Assembly (NCBI GenBank): GCA_037783415.1
Contig: JAZGTN010000027.1
Coordinates: 3,558,001 to 3,622,000 of the forward strand
Direction of reading: 5' to 3'
Length of the DNA: 64,000 nucleotides
DNA from: Leptasterias polaris
Taxonomy: Eukaryota; Echinodermata; Asteroidea; Forcipulatida; Asteriidae
The position numbers and the translations under genes were made by a program. This document shows positions 12,640 to 23,589 of this stretch, piece by piece. Numbering within the stretch: position 1 is the first letter of the stretch; each line of letters opens with the position of its first letter. The notes below the pieces were generated by a model that ran no database searches, had not been told where the DNA came from, and saw only the letters and a list, made by a program, of their open reading frames with translations.

Positions 12640-12744
12640 TAAATTATGTTAAAAGAAAGCTTTTGAAATAACTAAAAGTGCATTTTGTACTTCCAATAAC
12701 CGACCATCCTAACAGTTTTTTTAAATCTTAACTTTGTTCCATTA

Positions 12745-12878
12745 GTACGGAGCCCCTAAAGGGCAGGTAATTAAGAAGTTAAAAAGGTAAAACAAATACT
12801 ATTTTGAGGGAACGAAATAATTTTGATATTTTTTTTACCTTTCAATTTGTTTTACCTGTCCCCTTAGGGGCTCCGTAC
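12745..12878. mobile_element. 134-bp MITE with near-perfect TIRs
   Basis: Begins GTACGGAGCCCCTAAAGGG and ends with the inverted counterpart CCCCTTAGGGGCTCCGTAC. An interior inverted stretch (AAAGGTAAAACAAAT / TTTACCTTTCAATTTG) extends the foldback. ATTA flanks both sides (12741-12744 and 12879-12882), a probable target duplication. It lies ~100 bp past the RING gene stop codon, probably in its 3' UTR. Confidence 0.75.
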
Positions 12879-12882
12879 ATTA

Positions 12883-13670
12883 GCTATTATATTATAAGCA
12901 ATCAGTCAAAGTCGACCCAAAAAGCAGTGTAGTTGGGGAGCCCAGAAAACTTGAAAACAAACTTGAGTTAAATTATTTGAATTGTATATGAAGAAGTGAC
13001 GTCGACACTTGGAATTTCATAATGCATAGGCCTATTTATTGTTTTGAGATAACAAGGATCCCTGAAAATTGGATTTAATCAAAATCATTGCAAGCAGTTT
13101 TGTGTATGAATTGGAAGCTTAATATCAGTACTTAAAACATTCTTGGCTGTAAATTAAGCATATTCAGAACTCATCTTGCTCAACTGCATAATTTATTTTA
13201 ATTTTTAATTTTTTTAGTGTTTTTATTTATTTATTGGTATATTTACAAACCAAATTACCAGCAGCAGTAGCTGAAAGGGTCACTTAACAATGATAAAAAT
13301 ATAAGCACATGTAAAAAATATAAACAATCACATATTGAAGGGCATTAAAGTAAAAAGTACAAAATTAAACCAAACCCTTCATAAAAACTAAAAAATTTGA
13401 GCAAGTTGTGGAATTATAGATTTCCTGCATCTCTCTGGTACAATGGTAACATGTAAGAACATGTAAAAATACAAACAATCACAAGTCATATAAAAGGGTC
13501 ATAAAGTAAAAAATAATGCACAGGCCACTACATTTATTAAATTTTCATTTTTTTTAAATTATTATATATTATTTGGGGGGGGGGGTAGTCTCAGTGTGCA
13601 GGCTTCAGGGCCCATCCTTGGGATGTCTTCAAATATTATGACCCCCCCCCCCCCACCCCCCATTGTTAAA
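12883..13670. other. no gene seen
   Basis: AT-rich sequence downstream of the RING-like gene. Poly(dG) near 13575 and poly(dC) near 13642 lie about 70 bp apart in opposite polarity and could pair as a G/C hairpin. Confidence 0.4.
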
Positions 13671-13981
13671 TAAAGGCAGGGTATATTTTTTTTAGTCACA
13701 GACCAGCATCCGATCACTTGGTGTATGAAAGAAAAACACACCCTTGTAGCATAAAATGTGTACTTTCAGACGCCTGAGAAAGGCTCCATGCCTGAAACCT
13801 TTCTCAGATTCAAATTTGTTGGTGAAAAGTTACTTCTTTCTCTTAAACTATACTTTTTCTTTTGTTTCAAATTATAAGGGGTCATTTATAACAATTATCA
13901 ACAGCTCTCCAGTGCTCTTTACCAAGTATGTTTGTATGGTCATTAACTTGTGGAGTAATTACCAAAAGTACACCCTGCCTT
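13671..13981. mobile_element. miniature element, TTAAAGG family
   Basis: Opens TAAAGGCAGGGTATA and closes TACACCCTGCCTT. The interior is homologous to 10372-10727, including the ACACCCTTGTAG and CAACAGCTCTCCAGTGCTC segments. Confidence 0.65.
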
Positions 13982-14430
13982 CGTTTGCCATATACAAGGT
14001 ATTAAATCCATGTTTAAAATAGTGTGCATACTTGCATTGTAACTCGGTCTCCAGGTGATGACTTTTAATATTTACTGATTTCTCTGCATCAATCAATTAG
14101 GATACATGGTAGGGTCACTTCGTAGAAAAAAAAGCTTCAATCCATACAGGAAATTCAGGTTTTAATTTTGATTAAAAACTATGGACAACTTTAAGGGCTC
14201 CCCAACATACCACGATTGTGAGTTTTATTTTAAAATATTGGTGAGAACATTATCTTGTATAATAACCAGTGCTGTTTGTGAGTTGCTTGGTTTTTTAAAG
14301 CTTGATCATGTAAGGCTATTTTTTATTTGTTCAACTGGCATGGTTCTCCAAGTATTTAGTGTATGGTGAGGCTCTTATGGTACTGTTTGGAGGCGGCCTG
14401 CTTGACTTAAGAGTGAAAAATAGTTAGAAG

Positions 14431-14780
14431 TTCTTTCACCACAAGCAGTGGTTTACAAGATGGTGGTGATTTTGTATGAATGTTTATTTTCTGCTTGATT
14501 TGAGCATATGATTTAGAAGGGGAAAATGGTTAAGTTCTTTCACCACAAGCCGTGGTTTACAAGAAGGTGGTGATTTTGTATGAATGTTTATTTTCTGTTT
14601 GATTTAAGAGGGGAAACTGGCAAAGTTCTGTTACCACCAGTAGTGGTTTTGAAGAAGGTGTTTAAAAAAATTATGTATGGTAATGTTCTACTTTATTTAA
14701 TAGGGGAACATTTTAAAGTTCTTTTACCACCAGCAGTGGTTTTGAAGAAGGGGTTTATTTTGTTGTTCATGGAACTTTTT
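14431..14780 (+). repeat. degenerate tandem repeat, about four ~95-bp units
   Basis: The segment TTCTTTCACCACAAGCAGTG and variants recurs at about 14431, 14535, 14626 and 14719 (spacings 104, 91 and 93 bp). Each copy is followed by GGTTTACAAGA or GGTTTTGAAGAAGG. The units are diverged and I see no coding signal. Confidence 0.65.
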
Positions 14781-15924
14781 TATTTATTTCAAAGCTGTAT
14801 TCATGATGTGGGTGAAATTTATTTTTTTCAATTTTATTTACACTTTTCAATAGAGCAAACAAAATGAAACCAAACCATTGAGATACTGAGAAGAGTCGGG
14901 CTATAGCCCGATCTGGAGGCAACATGCCCCTTTAATATTTTGTTAGAACTTAAGAGTACTGCTGCAGTATTCCCATACTGAAAAAGATTTGTCTTTGGTT
15001 CTTAGATATTGTTAAACCGTTAAGTGTTAATTAGAATTTCAACAGATTGTGTTATTGGTTTTGTGCTTTTATATTTTGAACAAACATTTCGTTTTTTCTG
15101 ATAAAAACATTAATAAATTGTTACACTGACTAGCTCGCTTTTTTAATCTTGTTATTGCTTTGGATTTTATTAGCTTGTCGCTCATCTTAATTTTGAAAGG
15201 TAGTTGTATTCAAATACAACCCACTGCTCAAAGTTGAACTGGGTTGGTGGGGTGCAGATTTTGTTGAACCTCAAAATCATTAAGCAATTTCATGGAAGTG
15301 AATGAGTCTTTTAGACCAAATCTGCATGTGCCATTACTCATTTATTGTTCACATACACAGTCAAATGCACTTTCAGTCAAATAGAAAACCTAGGCATCTG
15401 GCTACAGGATTTCATTATTTTCAAATTGAGAGTTGGGGGCATGTTGGCTACTTAAGTAAAGTCGTAAATATTGACAACATTAACAATTCTGTGATGCAAC
15501 ACAATTTTGGTATTAATGATTTGTAATGGAGAGCAGTGTTAAATGACAACATCAATAGGTAAAATTACTTTAAAAGTGGTTGGGGGTGGAACAGACACAA
15601 ACACTGACAACATTGGAAGCATAATATTATCTTTTAAAGCATGTTCATTTCCCTTTAATTTACAAAGTTCACAAAATGAGTAAATGGCAGCTCTCAGTAA
15701 TCTGAGCTTTGGGAGTGGAGTGAGACGAAACATATTTTGTTATAAACTAGTCTGCTGTATTTTTCCTGATAACAAAAACCCAAAGAAAAAAAACATACAT
15801 ATGACTGCCATGTGAGGATTAAGGGGTGCATGCTGATCAAGTGAGTACATATTTTCTGATAATTTAGACACCGTAAATCAAAGACTGTTAAACCTGGTGT
15901 TATCACTGTTTTAAGTGGTTTGAA
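14781..15924. other. no gene seen
   Basis: AT-rich unique sequence between the tandem repeat and the foldback element. No exon or bounded element identified. Confidence 0.4.
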
Positions 15925-15930
15925 GTATAG

Positions 15931-17005
15931 TATGGTGTTCCATATGTGCCACTCCTTTCCGTCGCCTTTTCAATTTTGTCCGTCGCCTTTTCAATTTTTT
16001 CCGTCGCCTTTTCAATTTTTGTCCGTCGCCTTAGTCAATTCTTTTCCGTCGCCTTTTCAATTTTGTCCGTCGCCTTTTCAATTTTTTCATCGTGGGTCCA
16101 CGTGACTACCAGGTGATTATCACATGACTCCAAAGGAAATTCGACCTTTGGGAGGCATACCGCTGTTGCCAAAATGTATACGTTGCTTCATCCACAGTCG
16201 AGACCAGATAGCTATGGGGCGCCGTTTGTCAATTAATTGTTTAGCGTATTTTTGACGTGTTTTTACCATGGTTTGTAATAATTAGATGTAAACCATAGAA
16301 AGTGCTGTCAATTTATTTTGTGGTTTACATACCATAAATTTACAATCAAAGCTTATAAATTATGGTTTATAAACCATGAAAATTTAATCATCATAAAACA
16401 TGGTTTATAAACCATAACAATTTAAGCATCATAAAACATATGGTTTACAAATCATGGTTTATAAACCATGAACATTTAAGCACCTTCAAAACATGGTTTA
16501 TAAACCATGAAAATTTAAGCGCCTTCAAAACATGGTTTATAAACCATACAAATTTAAGCATCAAAACATGGTTTACAAATCATGGTTTATAAACATGATT
16601 TGTGAACACACGTTTGTTATGGTTTATAAACCATGTTTTATGAAGCTTCAATTTTCATGGTTTATAAACCATAATTTATAAACTTTGATTGTATGTAAAC
16701 CACAAAATAAATTGACAGCACTTTCTATGGTTTACATCTAATTATTACAAACCATGGTAAAAACACGTCAAAAATACGCTAAACAACTAATTGACAAACG
16801 GCGCCCCATAGCTATCTGGTCTCGACTGTGGATGAAGCAACGTATACATTTTGGCAACAGCGGTATGCCTCCCAAAGGTCGAATTTCCTTTGGAGTCATG
16901 TGATAATCACCTGGTAGTCACGTGGACCCACGATGGAAAAATTGAAAAGGCGACGGACAAAATTGAAAAGGCGACGGAAAGGAGTGGCACATATGGAACA
17001 CCATA
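15931..17005. mobile_element. 1.07-kb foldback element with near-identical arms
   Basis: The outer ends are TATGGTGTTCCATATGTGCC and its inverted copy, flanked by GTATAG at 15925-15930 and 17006-17011, a probable 6-bp target duplication. Each arm carries 20-bp repeats of the CCGTCGCCTTTTCAATTTT type, about seven on the left and two on the right. Next comes ~300 bp of arm sequence that matches almost perfectly (GGGTCCACGTGACTACCAGG..., GACGTGTTTTTACCATGG). The centre (16360-16680) holds eight copies of the palindrome ATGGTTTATAAACCAT. There is no coding capacity. The near identity of the arms implies a young insertion or ongoing homogenisation. Its right end lies 13 bp from the stop codon of the integrase-like gene. 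Confidence 0.88.
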
Positions 17006-17017
17006 GTATAGAGTTAA

Positions 17018-20000
17018 TTACATTTCACCAACAATGAGTTGTTGAAGCGGTTGCTGGACACCGTGCACAGCAGCATTGAAACATTGCTCATATGATGGGA
17101 AGTTGCGGTCCAATCTTTGTTGACGCTCCTCTACAAGCTGAATGTCTTCGCCGAGAGGGTCCCAGCCAAATTTACCCGAGCTTTCAATTCGCCCTCCATT
17201 TTGTTGATACAGGTTAATAAGTTCTTCTGTGGTCGGAACATGAATATGTCTGATAGATGCAGCTTGATTATTTCGCTGATAACACTGTTCAGGTGTTCCA
17301 GTTGCACCTGGTCGACCAACAGACACTGTAAATAAGAGAGCGTAACATGTTATACACCTTTATGTATTCATTATTTTAGTGGGGGGTAGTAAACCATCAT
17401 TTTAGACACAGGTGAGTGTCTATTCCATTTAATACATCCAAGTGTCAGACAAATATATGGAAATTTAGTTTTGGGAAGTGTAAGCATGCCACTGGTGTTT
17501 ATTGCATGGTCTAGCAACAATATGCACCACCCCACCTTGTAACCGCCTGGGCAGAATACATCAATGTAAATAAACACAGTGTATCAAATTACCTGACACG
17601 AGATGGCAGATATTGAACACCATAATTAGGTGTTTGTGCAATACAAGCACGAACACCTCTTGTTTTTATGGTTGCTTTAAAATCATTCTTCACAGGGATC
17701 CACATAATTGGATAATTTGGTGCCAGGAGTGTCATTTATGACAGGCATGTCGACATTATAAATGTACACTATTCTATCATCATTATTTTCTATACCGATG
17801 TACATTTACCTTTCATATTATGGTTGTTCCAGCTTAATACAAATCGGCGAGTTCCAATCTTAGCCACTTGAATGAGAACCATGGAGACACAGAACTTCTC
17901 TACATCATCTTGCATGTGAATCATTCCTTGTTCATGCATAGTGACTACTATGCGCTTCAATGGATAATTTACTCGTTGGTTAACTTCTGGCCAGATCCGT
18001 TCAATGCGCAGGTTCTGAAGTAAAATTAGTAGTAAAGATGTTTATTTAGAAGTGATGCACAAAATGTACACTGTTTTATTTGTTTTTAACCCTATCAGGA
18101 CGGGGGGGGGGGGGGGGGGGGGGGGGGGGGTAGCAACTTACATATTTTTGCCCTTAACTGTTTGAAGCTACATCTGATCATTGTATCACAATTAACCTAC
18201 TTTTCCCCAATATTCATCTAGGTCAAATTAAGAAACAAATATTTCTTATCAGGGTCAGCTGCTACCATGGCAACAGTTTGTTTGAGTTTGGATCCAAGTG
18301 TTTTTCTTTCTCCTTTTTCAATACCAATTTCGGCTTGTTTGGGGGTTCAAACTAAATAGGCCTATGTATTTTTTTTCATTTAATGTTTTTAACATTCAAA
18401 TTCAAAACTTTTCAGGCCAAAAATAAATCAGGCCTCATAAATGCACTCTGCGCCCAGAAATTCTTTTATTTTCATCCATATTTTTTCCACTCAGCGTGCC
18501 ACATTACAATTTACTTCTGAAGCCTATGTTAATCTGGAGGTCGCAGGATCAAATCCGCTCTTTTCAATTTTTTTTTGTTCAATCCAAAATTAGCTACCAA
18601 AACACTCACGTGCACTGATGATGTTGCAACCCAGGGAGGGCAATTCTGCTCTGGACGATGTCTTGCAAGACAGTCTTGAATGAAGGTTGCTAACACAAAT
18701 TCAGTTCCTTGGTCAACACGGAGTTGGGTCCATACACCTTCTCGCAACAACAATGGCCTGTAGAACAATGTACATAAACTGATGGTTGGCAAGAAAATAT
18801 GCACAAAACCAATAACCGTCTTATTTTGTTAACCCTAGTGGGCCTAGAACTTCTTCAACTTGTAAACAGCACTTCTTTTATTAAATATTAAAATACAGGA
18901 AGCTTTTGTGCAGCTATGATCAATAATCAAAATTCAAAGACAAGGATAACAATGATTTTTTTAATAAAAGGGAAAAAAGTAAGCTTTCTTCTCGCGTTAA
19001 CAATAATACATATAACTTTGATTTGTTATAAAAAATGATTTATATTAGCTATTTTCCTGTAGTCTGTTATAAACTTTCCTTAGCGACACTGAATGAAACA
19101 AAATATATATATATTAATTGGAATTAGTTAGTTAAAAGATACCATTGAGATTTTGTAAGATCTAACAACTTGTTAATTTCAAACTTACCTGAACAGTTCT
19201 TCAACAATTTTGAAGTTGCATTTACAAGGGATGGTAATCAGGTCGACGATTCTGCCACTGTAACCATCTCTTGCACAGACGTGTGTTACACCATACATGG
19301 CAATCTTTTCATTCTGATCCATGTGGATTTTGTGGCCATAGTAGTTTGCTGTGTAAAGTCTAGGATTTGTCCGGTCACCTGCATCGGTGCGCCTGATTTC
19401 ATAGTTTCTAGGATCCAGTCTCTGAAGTGATCTTTTTACTCTGTCATGACTAACAGCTATTCCTTGCGCTCTTAGGTATCCCCCCATCATCCTTCTTCCA
19501 TAAAGAGGACCAACCTGCAAGATGAAAAGACAGCAGTTTTTTTAAATAAACTAATATTGTCAGTAATATTTTGACAGGTGCATAGAAACTATCATCATCA
19601 ATGTTTTAAAATTTCTCTCACTGATAAAGGCAAGAATTCTCATAAAAATTATAATACACATAGAGATGTCTTTAAGTTTTAGCCATGAATAACCATAATT
19701 ACTGACTGTAATGATTGTGACTGTCATTGTAATTTTTTTTTAGCATCGAGAATACAAAATTGCAACTACAATAATTGACCAAATGAGAAGAATTTGATGT
19801 GATATGGCATTATCTAATCATGATTTGTTTACTGCATTACCTAAGTACTTTAACTGGAAACTGCATTTCCAAGAAACTGTGACATCATCAGTACTAAGGT
19901 CTAGTTGTGAATTTGGGTTTGATACTACTTTGCAGATGTCAACTTAAATAAAAGTAATAAAAAGGAGTAACAGCGACCCGGTTACTGTGTCTAACTTTAT

Positions 20001-22669
20001 GTATAAAATAAAAGGCATCATCCCCTTACAAAAGGTGATCCCTCCTGCTAATTCCCAGACTATTTAATTTAATAATAATAGTATTGTAACGTACTGCCAA
20101 CGGGTCCTTGTTTGCTCTGCAGCCAAACGCAGACAGAAAACAAACGGAAACTCAAATTCGGTTAAATGTGAAACACACCAATTTATTTATCTTCCAAGAA
20201 CGACAACTTGTTCATGCTCACTCACTGAACTCAACATCTGGTCTGTCTAACACAACTTATCATGCACAATACATGCACAATGCACAGAGTCAGTTATCTT
20301 GGCTCCTGGCCAACGTTTTCCCGCCGGCGCGAACACAACTGTCTATTTATAGTCCATACTTCCGGTCCAATCTCTGGAGAGAGAGCGTTCTCACGCCGGC
20401 GGTTTGTCCGGCGGTTGCAATGTCCGTTACATCACTCCCTCCTTAGTTTAGCCTATACTCCTGGATAGGCAGGTGATTAACATAGTTCAACAGGTTTTAC
20501 TTGTAACTGGTTGGAGTTTCCCCGGGAATGATGATCAATGTTGATTCTGGTCCCCAATTTGGTGACCCAGAATCCACCAAAGATACAACAATCGGCGGTG
20601 AGACCCACAACCGCATTTCTTTATTTAACAACAACAAAACAATGTCCATCCAAGAGAGGACTTCTCTCCAGTCATTGTTAATGATGTGCTCTTCTAGCTT
20701 CAGTGTCTTCAGCCGATGACTCAGGCCATGCAGTCGAACACTTGACATATTCTGTTCGGTGCTTCCCCTGGCGGATCCCCTGTCCGTGGTGCCGGCGGAT
20801 CCTCCGCTGTCCTTGGTGCCGGCAGATCCCCTGTCGTTGGTGCCGGCGGATCCCCTGTCTGTGGTGCCGGCGGGTCCCCCGTCTGTTGTGCCCGCGGGTC
20901 CCATGTTTGTGGTGCCCCCAGCACCGGTAGTCACTCTGTCTTTGGTGCATCCAGCACCAACGGATCCCCTGTCTTCCGTTGTGCTCCCTGCACCTGCGGA
21001 TACTCTGTCTTCAGCGGCCTTCTTCAGTGGTGCATCATGCACTGGCGGATACCCAGCCGTTGATGCTCCCCGCACCAACAGGTATCCTGTCTTCGGTGGT
21101 ACTTCCTGTACCCTCGGCCTTGTCATCTGCGATGCGTCCTGCATCATCCGTATCCTTCATCATCATGCATCCGGGGGTCCGTCGGTGCTCTTGCTTGTTC
21201 CGGTGGGGCTGCTTTTGCTGGTGGAAATTGCCGCTCCAGCTGAGCTGCCGTCACCTGCACATGAAGGCCAACGCCAGTGTCCTGGAGTTGATTGTTCAAT
21301 GTCATAGTCTTTGTCCTGTCAGTTTGTTGGTTGATGATGAGAGCAGCGTGCTCCGGCGAGGCAAGTTGCACTGGCGGAGCCGTCCACAACGATGGAACAG
21401 TGTGCGTTGTTGAAGCCTTCCACAACGGTGGAGGTGTTGACGTGGAGTTGAGGGACAAAGCAGCTGGATCAGGGCTGGAAAACCCATCGCAACCACGAAC
21501 CGCAATCCCAACGGCAAACGCCATGCAGGGCAAGATCGAGGGACTCGGGACCACATCAACAGTAGGGCATTCACCGCTCGCAACGGCCTCCCTACTTGTG
21601 GTCTCCGCATCCACACAACAAAGCCCAACATCGGCGCCAGCCACGGGACCGCGGGACGGGTTTGCGTGGCATTTACCTGCACTCTGATCCTCACTGATGG
21701 CTAAGTCACCACTACTCCACGTCGCTTCCAAGTTGGCAATCGTTTTCTCGAAGCATCTTCTGTGGTACGCATCAACGACTGGTTTCGTGTCCCAAGGATT
21801 CTTTCCATACTCAGGTGAGGAAATAGCTGACTCAAAAATCTGCCGTGCCAAGGAGGCTTCCAACTCCCGAATGTCACTCATTAATCCGAAGATGGCGTCC
21901 ACGATATCAGCCGATGATGTGTACCTCGTCGTCATATTTCAGTCGTGTTCAACATTTAATTGAGTCAAAAATATCCCACCGCTGCCACCATTGTAACGTA
22001 CTGCCAACGGGTCCTTGTTTGCTCTGCAGCCAAACGCAGACAGAAAACAAACGGAAACTCAAATTCGGTTAAATGTGAAACACACCAATTTATTTATCTT
22101 CCAAGAACGACAACTTGTTCATGCTCACTCACTGAACTCAACATCTGGTCTGTCTAACACAACTTATCATGCACAATACATGCACAATGCACAGAGTCAG
22201 TTATCTTGGCTCCTGGCCAACGTTTTCCCGCCGGCGCGAACACAACTGTCTATTTATAGTCCATACTTCCGGTCCAATCTCTGGAGAGAGAGCGTTCTCA
22301 CGCCGGCGGTTTGTCCGGCGGTTGCAATGTCCGTTACAGTATATTACTACTAGGAAGGGAGCCCTAGGAAGGATAGTATTTCATTTCTTGGTGAATTAAA
22401 ATTGGCAGTTGGATACGGAATTCTACCACAAAATTATTCGGGTCAACAACTTACCTGCAAAATGCACTCTGGTGGATTACACGGTCTAAGTCATTATTGC
22501 TGATTTGGGATATGTCCATAAGTTTACAATAACGACGGACACTTTTTACTGATAGGCCCCTTGTATTGGGAAACCTATGTCGTAATGATCGAGAAATATC
22601 TGCATATGACTTTCCACGATAAACTGCCTCTCTAATGTCCTGCAAGAGTTGATGGCCGAGTCCATCCAT
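17018..22669 (-). CDS. DDE/rve integrase-like (transposase-type) gene, five exons
   Basis: Exons on the minus strand: 22669-22455, 19514-19189, 18757-18610, 18014-17810 and 17325-17018, all with GT-AG borders. Exon 1 starts at an ATG preceded by an in-frame stop and encodes a helix-turn-helix-like N terminus (SYADISRSLRHRF...SVKSVRRYC). Exon 2 has GPLYGRRMMGGYL and the first catalytic Asp (HMDQNEK, codon 19319-19317). Exon 3 has the second Asp (RVDQGTEF, 18714-18712). Exon 4 starts NLRIERIW with the Glu (18002-18000) and has SWNNH. Exon 5 ends in GGR...FGWDPL...FP.Y. Exons 2-5 join in matching phases, but exon 1 ends in phase 2 and exon 2 is read from phase 0, so the first junction is broken or lacks a small exon. 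The product would be about 400 residues. The family resembles animal rve-type transposases (possibly IS3EU), recognised from motifs only. Confidence 0.85.
20085..20431 (-). repeat. LTR (3' LTR in element orientation)
   Basis: 347 bp, the same as 21992-22338 by reading. It contains TATTTATAGTCC near its middle, and GCCGGCG-rich inverted motifs. Confidence 0.9.
20497..21147 (-). CDS. LTR-element ORF2, Gly/Ser/Thr/Asp repeat protein (216 aa)
   Basis: An ATG-initiated minus-strand ORF whose start overlaps the ORF1 stop by ATGA. The middle is a run of ~8-9-residue repeats of the TTDRGSAGT type, encoded by a 24-27-bp DNA repeat at about 20760-20905. The C terminus (...SWMDIVLLLLNKE...VSLVDSGSPNWGPES) is not repetitive. 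I recognise no enzymatic or nucleic-acid-binding motif. It may be a rapidly evolving accessory or Gag-like protein, or an incidental frame kept open by the repeat. Confidence 0.4.
   Translation of the reverse strand: MMQDASQMTRPRVQEVPPKTGYLLVRGASTAGYPPVHDAPLKKAAEDRVSAGAGSTTEDRGSVGAGCTKDRVTTGAGGTTNMGPAGTTDGGPAGTTDRGSAGTNDRGSAGTKDSGGSAGTTDRGSARGSTEQNMSSVRLHGLSHRLKTLKLEEHIINNDWREVLSWMDIVLLLLNKEMRLWVSPPIVVSLVDSGSPNWGPESTLIIIPGETPTSYK
21144..21935 (-). CDS. LTR-element ORF1, Gag-position protein (263 aa)
   Basis: The ORF starts 56 bp after the putative primer-binding site, the normal position of gag. The N terminus (MTTRYTSSADIVDAIFG...) is predicted helical and acidic, followed by NPWDTKPVVDAYHRRCF. 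The rest is Ala/Pro/Ser/Thr-rich. There is no CCHC knuckle, protease DSG/DTG motif or polymerase. The intact frame and recent LTRs suggest it was open at insertion. A Gag role is inferred from position, not homology. Confidence 0.55.
   Translation of the reverse strand: MTTRYTSSADIVDAIFGLMSDIRELEASLARQIFESAISSPEYGKNPWDTKPVVDAYHRRCFEKTIANLEATWSSGDLAISEDQSAGKCHANPSRGPVAGADVGLCCVDAETTSREAVASGECPTVDVVPSPSILPCMAFAVGIAVRGCDGFSSPDPAALSLNSTSTPPPLWKASTTHTVPSLWTAPPVQLASPEHAALIINQQTDRTKTMTLNNQLQDTGVGLHVQVTAAQLERQFPPAKAAPPEQARAPTDPRMHDDEGYG
21992..22338 (-). repeat. LTR (5' LTR in element orientation)
   Basis: 347-bp partner of 20085-20431. On the minus strand its end is followed at once by the putative primer-binding site. 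Confidence 0.9.
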
Positions 22670-23027
22670 ACTTCAGTAGGCAGTAATACTGTCCTACAGG
22701 TTAACCGCTTTGGAGCCCAATGATCTATACCCAACTTCAAAACATACTTGCTGGAACTGCAAAAGACACGTTTGCGCAACAATGTGATTGTTTACAATCA
22801 GCAGTCAGCCGTCGACGTCGACGTCAATGATAACCGACAAGAAGTTTTAAAAAAACACGTACGATTATGCATCAGGCAGGCAGGGTCAGCGCGTGCATGC
22901 CCTTAGTGCATGTGTGCGCTGGTGGTGTGTGCGCTGCGCCGCCATTCGCTTATTTTATCGGGCTCGTCCATAGAGAGGAGGGGGTGGGGTGTCCTACAAT
23001 ATTGTCATTTTCTTTAGTCCTGAAGCA
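22343..23027. other. 5' end and upstream region of the integrase-like gene
   Basis: Apart from exon 1 (22455-22669), this holds the presumed promoter side of the minus-strand gene. GTCGACGTCGACGTC at about 22811-22825 and a CpG-rich stretch at 22890-22960 are candidate regulatory sequence, by composition only. Confidence 0.3.
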
Positions 23028-23476
23028 GACGTTCGATCCACTTTCTGGGAAGCATGAAAGCAGAAAAGTGAAATGGTCCTTAGCGTACGATCGGCTTTTC
23101 GGGTTGTTGGAAACCAGTAAAGCAGATGTCCGCTTTTGTGCCACTGTGTGACAAAACGTCCGATCTGCTTTCTGGCTAGCAGAAAAGTAGACAAATAGAT
23201 TTATCTAAAACGTTCAACCTGCTTTTCTGCTTCTAGGAAACCCAAAAGACAAGTGTCCACTTTTCGACCGTAAGTGTAGGCGATTAAGTAAAACCTGCTT
23301 TCATCGAAACTGAAAAGTAAAAAAGTAGAAAAATGGTTACTACAAAAATGTTCAATCTATACTTTTCAGGGGGACAAAAAGCAGAAAAGTAGAAAAATGC
23401 TCCAGAATAAAACGTTCAATCCGTTTTTTCATAATTGGAAAGCTGGAAAGCAGATGTCCACTTTTCGACCTCCATA
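23028..23476 (-). repeat. ~449-bp dispersed repeat, right inverted copy
   Basis: Reverse complement of 7409-7854. It ends CGACCTCCATA and shows the same order of AAAACGTTCAATCTGC-like and AGCAGAAAAGTAGAAAAA modules. Differences are scattered substitutions plus a few short indels, so the two copies are clearly homologous but not identical. Confidence 0.85.
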
Positions 23477-23589
23477 ATCACCCCCAAACATACTTAACTG
23501 CCCTGTAATTAAAAGTGCCTTCCAATGAGGCGAAAGTCACCAGAAGGCGATTTAATGGGACCCTTGGGACCCAGGGTTATACAATCGCA

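Larger units (their letters stand above)
20085..22338 (-). mobile_element. 2.25-kb non-autonomous LTR retrotransposon
   Basis: Two 347-bp direct LTRs (20085-20431 and 21992-22338) appear identical, begin TGTAACG and end CGTTACA. They are flanked by the perfect 4-bp duplication GTAT (20081-20084 and 22339-22342). On the minus strand the right LTR is followed by TGGTGGCAGCGGTGGGA, a plausible primer-binding site, and the left LTR is preceded by the purine tract AAGGAGGGAGTGA. The ~1.56-kb interior has two ORFs but no protease, reverse transcriptase or integrase, so it needs helper enzymes. Identical LTRs indicate a recent insertion. It sits in intron 1 of the integrase-like gene, in the same orientation. 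Confidence 0.92.

Noticed and set aside
17592..17765. Extra minus-strand exon of the integrase gene (open frame with a GTAATT donor)
   Set aside because: Exons at 18014-17810 and 17325-17018 already join in matching phase; this frame has no clear acceptor and no family resemblance.
20108..20446. 112-codon ORF starting in the LTR (also at 22015)
   Set aside because: It lies inside both LTR copies on the antisense strand and reflects LTR sequence, not a gene.
7409..23476. Reading the 16-kb unit as a Polinton/Maverick
   Set aside because: There is an rve integrase and inverted ends, but no DNA polymerase B, packaging ATPase, protease or capsid gene, and the integrase is spliced and of another type.
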